DNA of 36,422 nt from an uncultured Acidimicrobiales bacterium (GTDB lineage: Bacteria > Actinomycetota > Acidimicrobiia > Acidimicrobiales > Aldehydirespiratoraceae). This document shows, one piece after another, positions 31,243 to 36,422 of this stretch. Position 1 is the first letter of the stretch. The number at the start of each line of letters is the position of its first letter. Both the position numbers and the translations under genes were made by a program. Under the pieces are notes generated by a model, which searched no databases, had not been told where the DNA came from, and saw only the letters and a list, made by a program, of their open reading frames with translations. The stretch lies in the NCBI GenBank assembly GCA_905480195.1, contig CAJQPN010000047.1, positions 1-36,422 on the forward strand, read 5' to 3'.

Positions 31243-32256
31243 TCAGGCCAGGGCCGAGCAGATCGTGTTGGTGAGCAGGGTGCTCACGACGTACGGATCA
31301 GCGTTGGCGTTCGGGCGACGATCCTCGATGTAACCCTTGCCATCCTTTGCGACCTGCCACGGGATCCGGATCGAGGCGCCGCGATCGGAGACGCCGTAGC
31401 TGAATTGGTCGAAGCGCTGAGTTTCGTGGGCACCGGTGAGACGGTCCTCGATGCCGACGCCGTAGCCAGCCAGGTGCTCCTCGGGCTTGCCGGGCGCACC
31501 CATCGCCTCACAGGCGGCCTCGATTGCGTCATACCTCTCGCGCATCGCAGCGGTCGAGAAGTTGGTGTGCATGCCAGCACCGTTCCAGTCGCCCTTCATC
31601 GGCTTGGCCTCGATGCTGACCTCGACGTTGTAGTTCTCGGCGAGGCGGAAGAGGAGATAGCGGGCAACCCACAGGTGGTCGCCAACCTCGACGGTATCGG
31701 CGGGGCCGATCTGGAACTCCCACTGGCCCGGCATCACCTCGGCGTTGGTGCCGGAGATCTTGAGGCCGGCTGCGATGCAGGCGCTGGTGTGCTCCTCGAT
31801 GAGGTCACGGCCGTGGATTTTCAGCGCGCCGACGCCGCAGTAATACGGCCCCTGCGGTGCGGGAAAGCCGTTGTTCGGGAAGCCAGCAGGCCAGCCCGTG
31901 GCAGGGTTGATGAGGGTGTACTCCTGCTCGAGTCCAAACCACGGCTCCTGGTCACCGAACTGTTCCATCGCGGCCCGAGCCGCAGCACGGGTGTTGGTCG
32001 GGTGCGGCGAAAGGTCACCGGTGAGCAGGGTTTCGCAGAGGACCAGGATGTTGTCGCCACCGCGAATCGGATCGGGGCACTCGAAAACCGGCTGCAAGAC
32101 AACATCGGAGTTGTCACCGGTCGCCTGATTGGTGCTGGAACCGTCGTAGCCCCAGATGCCAGGCGTCTCGCCGTCGGCCAGGATCTTCGTCTTGGAACGG
32201 ATTTCACGAGTCGGCTCGGACCCGTCGATCCAGAGATATTCAGCCCGGTAGGCCAT
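31243..32256 (-). CDS. glnII: Glutamine synthetase type II (eukaryotic-like)
   Basis: The 337 residues start MAYRAEYLWIDGSEPTREIR and include PGIWGYDGSSTNQATGDNSD, EPWFGLEQEYTL (catalytic Glu), MPGQWEFQIGP and GMHTNFSTAAMRERYDAIEA, the signature blocks of glutamine synthetase II, a shorter GS form that is heat-labile in rhizobia, Frankia and Streptomyces. It condenses glutamate and ammonia using ATP. GS II is usually controlled at the transcription level, with no adenylylation. It faces away from glnA across a 229-base regulatory interval, and has AGAGGAA upstream of the ATG. Having both GSII and GSI side by side is notable. Confidence 0.95.
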   Translation of the reverse strand: MAYRAEYLWIDGSEPTREIRSKTKILADGETPGIWGYDGSSTNQATGDNSDVVLQPVFECPDPIRGGDNILVLCETLLTGDLSPHPTNTRAAARAAMEQFGDQEPWFGLEQEYTLINPATGWPAGFPNNGFPAPQGPYYCGVGALKIHGRDLIEEHTSACIAAGLKISGTNAEVMPGQWEFQIGPADTVEVGDHLWVARYLLFRLAENYNVEVSIEAKPMKGDWNGAGMHTNFSTAAMRERYDAIEAACEAMGAPGKPEEHLAGYGVGIEDRLTGAHETQRFDQFSYGVSDRGASIRIPWQVAKDGKGYIEDRRPNANADPYVVSTLLTNTICSALA

Positions 32257-32310
32257 GGTGCATTCCTCTGTCGGTAGTTGTGGGCGCCCTTTCGGCGCAC
32301 GTGGCGTCGA

Positions 32311-32325
32311 GCGGTAAAATACCGC
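32311..32325. promoter_or_regulatory. Perfect palindrome GCGGTAAAATACCGC in the glnII/glnA intergenic
   Basis: A 6-bp inverted repeat GCGGTA/TACCGC with a 3-base AAA centre lies 54 bases upstream of the glnII ATG. On the minus strand it contains TATTTT, and on the plus strand TAAAAT, both plausible -10 hexamers. A perfect palindrome overlapping a -10 is a typical repressor operator, but the regulator is not known. Confidence 0.45.
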
Positions 32326-32372
32326 ATCGGCCGACAGGTTCGCAGCCGTCGTTTTCGCCGTTGTTGCTCGAT

Positions 32373-32392
32373 TGTGAACGGAGTGTGAACGG
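32373..32392. promoter_or_regulatory. Tandem direct repeat TGTGAACGG, 11-bp period, upstream of glnA and glnII
   Basis: Two exact copies of TGTGAACGG (32373-32381 and 32384-32392) are spaced by one helical turn. Read on the minus strand they are CGTTCACACTC CGTTCACAATC, close to the GTTCA direct-repeat units of Streptomyces PhoP boxes and also to half-sites of OmpR-type regulators such as GlnR. Since a GlnR-like OmpR-type regulator is encoded directly downstream of glnA, control by it or by PhoP is likely. Binding is inferred. Confidence 0.5.
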
Positions 32393-32475
32393 GTGCCCGC
32401 AGGCCTTCCACTGTGTGCTCGGGCCCGCCACGCTGGGAAACCGCTCGCCGTTCCGGCAAGCTACATGCCACCACC

Positions 32476-32480
32476 GGGAG
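32476..32480 (+). promoter_or_regulatory. Shine-Dalgarno GGGAG deciding the glnA start
   Basis: GGGAG with 5-base spacing before ATG 32486. In-frame ATG at 32465 and a GTG further upstream lie in sequence without family similarity and lack such a site. Confidence 0.65.
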
Positions 32481-32485
32481 TCCTC

Positions 32486-33823
32486 ATGTCGAGAGAACAG
32501 GAATACGTCCTTCGCACGGTCGAAGAGCGCGGCGTGCGCCTCATCCGCCTGTGGTTCACCGACGTCCTCGGCCAGCTCAAGTCGGTTGCGATCTCGCCGG
32601 CCGAGCTCGAGGCGGTGTTCGACGAGGGTGTGCAGTTCGACGGTACGGCGATCGACGGTTTCAGCCGGGTTCACGAGTCCGACGTTCTCGCCCGGCCCGA
32701 CGCCACCACATTCGAGCTGCTGCCGTGGGCAAAGGCCGACGAACCGTCCGGTCGCATGTTCTGCAATATCGAGAACCTCGACGGCACCGCATTCGAGGGC
32801 GACCCACGCCAGATCCTGCAACGAAACCTGCAAATCGCTCGCGGTCACGGCTACACCTTCTTCGCAGCCCCCGAAGTGGAGTTCTTCTACTTCGAGTCGG
32901 GCGATCCGGCTAACGGTCGCCCCATCCCGCTCGACCGAGCCAGCTATTTCGATCTCACCACGTCTGACGTGTCAAGCGATCTGCGCAAGACCACGATCCA
33001 CATGCTCGAGGCGATGGGTATCCCCGTCGAATACTCGTTCCACGAAGACTCGCCGAGCCAGCACGAGATCGATCTCCGCTACACCGAAGCACTCGACATG
33101 GCCGACAACATCATGACGTTGCGTCTCGTCGTGAAGAAGATCGCCATGGACCGCGGTTGCTACGCCACGTTCATGCCGAAGCCGCTCAACGGCGTTCAGG
33201 GCTCGGGGATGCACACCCACCTTTCGCTGTTCGAGGGCGAAAACAATGTGTTTCACGATCCCGATGACGAGTACGGCCTGTCGGTCACCGGCAGGCAGTT
33301 CACCGCCGGTGTCTTGCATCACGCCCGAGAGATCACTGCGGTCACCAATCAGTTGGTGAACAGTTACAAGCGTTTTGCCGAGAAGTCAGAGGCACCGCCG
33401 TTCGTCGCATGGGCCCGGAACAACCGATCGGCGCTCGTGCGGGTTCCGGTCCGCAAGGTCGGCAAACCCGAGTCGGCCCGAATCGAGTACCGGGGCCTCG
33501 ACGGCGCCACGAACCCCTACCTCGCCTTCTCGCTGATGCTCGCCGCCGGCCTTCGGGGCATCACCGAGGGCTACGACCTGCCCGCCGAAATCAACGTGAA
33601 CCTGTTCGAAATGAACGACCACCAGCGGGGCGAGATCGGCATCGAACCGCTCCCCCGCTCCCTGGACGAAGCGCTCGACATCATGGAGGAGTCAAAACTC
33701 GCCCGCGAGACCTTGGGTGAACACGTCTTCGAGTGGTTTCTGCGCAACAAGCGGACCGAGTGGGCCGAGTTCCAAGCGCAGGTGACACCGTTTGAACTCG
33801 ACCGGTACCTCTCCGCCTGGTGA
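32486..33823 (+). CDS. glnA: Glutamine synthetase type I (GSI-alpha-like)
   Basis: The 445 residues start MSREQEYVLRTVEERGVRLI and have FAAPEVEFFYFESGD (catalytic Glu), LNGVQGSGMHTHLSLFEGEN (ATP/ammonia region), RIEYRGLDGATNPYLAFSLM and an intact C-terminus FLRNKRTEWAEFQAQVTPFE. The length and absence of the GSI-beta insertion suggest the alpha form, and there is no clear tyrosine adenylylation site like NLYDLPP; the region reads EGYDLPAEINVNLFEM. So it is probably regulated by feedback and transcription rather than by adenylylation. It is followed 8 bases later by a GlnR-like regulator gene and is divergent from glnII. Confidence 0.93.
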   Translation: MSREQEYVLRTVEERGVRLIRLWFTDVLGQLKSVAISPAELEAVFDEGVQFDGTAIDGFSRVHESDVLARPDATTFELLPWAKADEPSGRMFCNIENLDGTAFEGDPRQILQRNLQIARGHGYTFFAAPEVEFFYFESGDPANGRPIPLDRASYFDLTTSDVSSDLRKTTIHMLEAMGIPVEYSFHEDSPSQHEIDLRYTEALDMADNIMTLRLVVKKIAMDRGCYATFMPKPLNGVQGSGMHTHLSLFEGENNVFHDPDDEYGLSVTGRQFTAGVLHHAREITAVTNQLVNSYKRFAEKSEAPPFVAWARNNRSALVRVPVRKVGKPESARIEYRGLDGATNPYLAFSLMLAAGLRGITEGYDLPAEINVNLFEMNDHQRGEIGIEPLPRSLDEALDIMEESKLARETLGEHVFEWFLRNKRTEWAEFQAQVTPFELDRYLSAW

Positions 33824-33831
33824 GCTGAACG

Positions 33832-34512
33832 GTGATGGATCCGCTACTCGTCTTCCCGTCTCCAGCTCCACCGGAACTGGCCCAAGCCCTCGATCTGGGT
33901 GGCTGGATGTGGAAGGCCGCGGCCAACCTCGACCAGGCTCGCAGCGAACAGCCTCCTGATGGCTGGGTCGGCGCGCTCATCGTGGCCGGCACCGAGCCCG
34001 ACGACGCATTCCGGCTCTGCCGGTCGATCCGCAGCGGCGACGTCCACGTGGGCTCGGTGCTGTTGCTGATCGGTGGTGGTCGCCTGGCATCGCTCGACTT
34101 CCGCGAAGACTTGTTCGACGACTTCTGCCTCTACCCATTCCACCCCGTCGAACTCGAAGCGCGCCTCAAGCACCTTTTCCGCCGCACCGGTCAAGCCGAA
34201 CGTGCCGAGATCATCGAGTACGGCCCCCTCGGGATGAATCTCGAGACCTATCAAGCCGCCATCGACGGTAAGCCACTCGACCTCACCTACATGGAGTACG
34301 AGCTGTTGCGATTCCTCGCCCAGCACCCAGGCAAGGTGTTCACTCGCGAAACCCTGCTGAGCCGAGTATGGGGTTACGACTACTTCGGCGGCGCTCGCAC
34401 GGTCGATGTCCACGTGCGACGCCTTCGCTCAAAACTGGGCGAGGAACACGCAAACCTGATCCAGACCGTTCGCTCGGTCGGCTACAGCTTCGGTACCAGT
34501 CGCTGGGTCTGA
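33832..34512 (+). CDS. Orphan OmpR-type response regulator, GlnR-like, with degenerate receiver
   Basis: The 226 residues have an N-terminal receiver-like domain (about 1-115) and a C-terminal winged-helix domain. In the latter, KPLDLTYMEYELLRFLAQHP, RETLLSRVWGYDYFGGARTV, DVHVRRLRSKLG and LIQTVRSVGYSF follow GlnR of Streptomyces closely. In the receiver the position expected to hold the phosphorylated Asp (after strand 3, GALIVAG) is Ala52, and the Lys of KPF is Tyr in LYPFHP. Phosphorylation is therefore unlikely, as for GlnR proteins, whose activity is independent of a kinase. The start is GTG 33832 or ATG 33835. It lies 8 bases behind glnA, so it is in the nitrogen operon and a likely regulator of it. 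Confidence 0.85.
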   Translation: MMDPLLVFPSPAPPELAQALDLGGWMWKAAANLDQARSEQPPDGWVGALIVAGTEPDDAFRLCRSIRSGDVHVGSVLLLIGGGRLASLDFREDLFDDFCLYPFHPVELEARLKHLFRRTGQAERAEIIEYGPLGMNLETYQAAIDGKPLDLTYMEYELLRFLAQHPGKVFTRETLLSRVWGYDYFGGARTVDVHVRRLRSKLGEEHANLIQTVRSVGYSFGTSRWV

Positions 34513-34525
34513 GACCAGCAGACGC

Positions 34526-34720
34526 TCAGTCGTCGTAGGGGTTCGAATCCGAGAGGGTGAGGTATTCGTTGGGCTCACCGTCATCGGTCATGTTCTCCTT
34601 GTCGCTGTTGCGACCGATCAGCGAACCGAGGATGCCAGCCAGGGGCACCATGCTCATGAGCACGCCAACCGGCATGATTACGAGCAAGACCACGATGAAG
34701 ATGACGGTTCCCACGTCCAT
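34526..34720 (-). CDS. Small membrane protein, 64 aa
   Basis: The protein starts MDVGTVIFIVVLLVIMPVGV and continues with a second hydrophobic stretch MSMVPLAGILGSLIG, then an acidic polar tail NSDKENMTDDGEPNEYLTLS ending DSNPYDD. One or two membrane spans with a cytoplasmic acidic C-terminus are expected. It is convergent with the GlnR-like gene, 13 bases away, and is followed by RidA, with 24 bases between the RidA stop and this gene's start on the same strand. I do not recognise the family. Its composition and position support a genuine gene. Confidence 0.7.
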   Translation of the reverse strand: MDVGTVIFIVVLLVIMPVGVLMSMVPLAGILGSLIGRNSDKENMTDDGEPNEYLTLSDSNPYDD

Positions 34721-34744
34721 GGCGTCATTTAACCCGAAATCGGG

Positions 34745-35089
34745 TCAGACCGTCGCAATCGCTTCGATCTCGACCTGGGCGCCAAGCGGTAGCTTTGCCA
34801 CCGCCACGGCGGAACGGGCCGGACGATGGTCGCCGAATTCCTCCATGTAGATCCCGTTCATCGTGGCGTAGTCGTCCATATCAACGAGGAAGACGGTGGT
34901 CTTCACGACGTCGGCGAGTGATGCGTTGGCCGACGAGAGCACGCTGCGGAGGTTGACGAATACCTGACGCAGCTCCGCTTCGAACCCGCCTTCGACGATC
35001 GCGCCGTCGGAGATGCCGACCTGGCCGGCGGTGAAAAGAAGATCGCCGCCACGGACGATGGGCGTGTATGGACCGACAGGCTTGCTCAT
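34745..35089 (-). CDS. RidA family (YjgF/YER057c/UK114) protein
   Basis: The 114 residues start MSKPVGPYTPIVRGGDLLFT (ATG 35089). The sequence includes AGQVGISDGAIVEGGFEAEL, VFLVDMDDYATMNGIYMEEF, and HRPARSAVAVAKLPLGAQVE, where the Arg in RPARS is the substrate-binding arginine. RidA proteins are trimeric and deaminate reactive enamine/imine intermediates made by PLP enzymes. All the expected positions are here, so it should be an active deaminase. It lies 11 bases after the molybdenum-hydroxylase gene stop, so the two share a transcript. Confidence 0.92.
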   Translation of the reverse strand: MSKPVGPYTPIVRGGDLLFTAGQVGISDGAIVEGGFEAELRQVFVNLRSVLSSANASLADVVKTTVFLVDMDDYATMNGIYMEEFGDHRPARSAVAVAKLPLGAQVEIEAIATV

Positions 35090-35100
35090 GGCCCGACAGC

Positions 35101-36422
35101 CTACGTCGTTCGCGTCGGCCACGACGAAGGCAGCGCTGCGTCCAGCCAGGCTGCAGCTGCGACCGCGGCCATGGCTGCGTCGCTCGCATTGACCGGTTCA
35201 CCATCGCTCGGCTCGATCGTCACCCGTATGGCGGGGGTGTCGACGGCGCGCAGGATGCCAAACGAACGGATGGTGAGGTCGTGGATCGACCCATCTTCGG
35301 GGTCGACGGCGAGTTGCTCGCTGCGGACCAGCCCGAGCCCCATGTGCGCCGCACCCGTGCAGTAGGACCGCAGAACAGTTGCCTCCACTTCGTCGGTCAC
35401 TGCGCCGGCCCGGACCCTGACGTCAACGCTGCCGTCGGCTGCAATGGTGGCAGTTGCAGATCCACCTCCCGGCGACTCGATCCACCCCACCTCGCCGCTG
35501 ATTGCCGCAGCGAGCACCGAGGCCTCCAACCAGCCGGCACCGCGCACCGCTGCATCGGTTATCGGTCCGGGGATGTCGACCTCCTCGACCGTGACGTCGG
35601 GAAGTGCCCGCAAGATCGAGGCGACGATGCCCTCGGTTCGGGCGACCCGAATCACACCTGTTCCGTCCAATCTCAGTCCTGCCGCGAGCGGAGGACGTTT
35701 GGCGCCGAACCGAACCGCATCTTCTCGGGCGTAGAGCACCCGAACCGGCTGACCGTGCTCATCGGCCAGCCGCCGAGCGGCAGCGACCACCTCGGTTTCA
35801 ACCTTTCCGCCGAACGCACCCGCGTTGGCGAGCGCTGAGACCGGGCTGCCGCCGGGCACACACCACGACGCGTCGGTCTCGAGATACCCAGGCTCGACCC
35901 ATGAGGTCTGCAACGTGACAGACCAGTCCCCTGCTGGAACCGCGATGGGCGGATCGAAGGTCGCCGTCGTGCGCCGACCCTGGACCTTTCCCGCTGCGCG
36001 GAGGGCCTCGGCGCGCGATGCAGCGACGACCCACTCCCCGGCCAGTTCCGGATGCGGTACCGCGACGAGCGCCCCCGCGGGCGCCGTGTCGTCGGCGAAT
36101 CCACCTTCGCCGAGTGCGACGTGCGCGCCGACATCTTGGGCTGCACCGCCCTCGATCTTGGCCCGTCGGATGGCAGCGTCCGTCACCCGTGCCGACGACA
36201 CAGCCGGAAACTCCACCCAGGCATCAATGATCGGCTGCCAGCCGGTGCACCGACAGAGATGCGCAAGAAGAGCGTCTTCGGCTGCGCTGCGGTCGTCGTG
36301 ACGCCCACCCTTCCCTCGCAGGCTCTCGAAACGACAGATGATCCCGGGCGTGCAGAACCCGCACTGACTGCCGCCCGTCGACGTGAACGCGTCACCCCAG
36401 GCAGCCCGGGCCTCGGCATTGA
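35101..36422 (-). CDS. Fused [2Fe-2S] / molybdopterin hydroxylase-like protein, condensed (5' end outside)
   Basis: The frame is open to the right edge, so the N-terminus is missing; 439 residues are visible. The first part (minus strand from 36422) has GGSQCGFCTPGIICRFESLR and HLCRCTGWQPIIDAW, the second [2Fe-2S] cluster of xanthine-dehydrogenase/CO-dehydrogenase small subunits. It continues, without a stop, into a molybdopterin-binding part with SWVEPGYLETDASW, SALANAGAFGGKVETE (the GGGFGxK equivalent) and, at the C-terminus, PSDGEPVNASDAAMAAVAAA, which aligns with the GEP catalytic-glutamate element. The Mo part is only about 370 residues, about half the usual size, so the middle of the large subunit appears deleted. 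The substrate is unknown. Confidence 0.82.
   Translation of the reverse strand, partial: NAEARAAWGDAFTSTGGSQCGFCTPGIICRFESLRGKGGRHDDRSAAEDALLAHLCRCTGWQPIIDAWVEFPAVSSARVTDAAIRRAKIEGGAAQDVGAHVALGEGGFADDTAPAGALVAVPHPELAGEWVVAASRAEALRAAGKVQGRRTTATFDPPIAVPAGDWSVTLQTSWVEPGYLETDASWCVPGGSPVSALANAGAFGGKVETEVVAAARRLADEHGQPVRVLYAREDAVRFGAKRPPLAAGLRLDGTGVIRVARTEGIVASILRALPDVTVEEVDIPGPITDAAVRGAGWLEASVLAAAISGEVGWIESPGGGSATATIAADGSVDVRVRAGAVTDEVEATVLRSYCTGAAHMGLGLVRSEQLAVDPEDGSIHDLTIRSFGILRAVDTPAIRVTIEPSDGEPVNASDAAMAAVAAAAWLDAALPSSWPTRTT

Noticed and set aside
31138-32277. Long open frame on the plus strand across glnII
   Set aside because: Antisense of glutamine synthetase II, whose conserved motifs are on the other strand.
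36183-36419. Separate 78-codon frame at the right edge
   Set aside because: Out of frame with the QCGFCTPG/CRCTGW [2Fe-2S] sequence, which runs in one frame into the downstream molybdopterin part.
1-36422. Search for a selenoprotein gene (in-frame TGA with continued homology)
   Set aside because: All recognised genes end where their families end; no TGA-interrupted frame was seen in this window.
1-36422. CRISPR arrays, insertion sequences, integrases, att sites, long repeats
   Set aside because: No regularly spaced repeats, transposase motifs or flanking repeats were found by eye; the 55 bases after selC hold no integrase or att-like duplication of the tRNA 3' end.

Overview
The window is high-GC DNA from an actinobacterium (Actinomycetota). 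The evidence is the SigR/RsrA-type sigma/anti-sigma pair, a DUF2342-type zinc metalloprotease, an actinobacterial Tad/Flp pilus cluster with a DUF4244-type pilin, a glutamine synthetase II beside a type I enzyme, an OmpR-type regulator resembling GlnR, a topoisomerase I with a lysine-rich tail, and many GTG starts with 4-bp ATGA/GTGA gene overlaps. Gene content and order look most like the class Acidimicrobiia, but that is an inference from memory and not a computed placement. Coding density is very high. The only non-coding stretches that look regulatory are short and divergent.

Layout. 1-530: 3' part of an FMN split-barrel (PNPOx-like) protein. 530-4628 (minus): a compact run made of a Cys-rich small protein, an EEP-family phosphodiesterase, a 42-aa membrane peptide, the DUF2342 protease, TilS, a 49-aa small protein and a CoA-type Nudix hydrolase. 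4666-5733 (plus): a quinone-reductase-like MDR enzyme. 5734-14869 (minus): a long block running STAS protein, HATPase, NhaA, TopA, MFS transporter, Tmk, HolB, tRNA-Thr(CGU), ECF sigma, anti-sigma. 14933-18177 (plus): an MrfA/Hrq1-like helicase and a double-hotdog thioesterase-like protein. 18178-21985 (minus): Tad pilus operon (CpaE-like, TadA, TadB, TadC, pilin, TadE). 22093-24227 (plus): HAD phosphatase and YibE/F membrane protein. 24390-24485: a selenocysteine tRNA (selC), followed by an SLC12-type transporter and a serine hydrolase. 28254-31056 (minus): primary-type sigma factor and glutamine-dependent NAD synthetase. 31243-34512: a nitrogen module with GSII (minus) divergent from GSI plus a GlnR-like regulator (plus). 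34526-36422 (minus): small membrane protein, RidA, and the end of an unusually short fused [2Fe-2S]/molybdopterin hydroxylase.

How it fits together. Most of the window is core metabolism and information processing. The parts that most deserve attention are: (i) the nitrogen module, where a regulator with a degenerate receiver sits directly behind glnA and the shared glnII/glnA promoter carries an 11-bp-spaced direct repeat; (ii) selC, which implies selenoproteins elsewhere in the genome; (iii) the condensed fused molybdenum hydroxylase next to RidA; and (iv) several tiny conserved-looking genes (49, 42, 60 and 26 aa) that standard gene calling can miss. I did not find a clear new defence or mobile system, a CRISPR array, or an insertion sequence.
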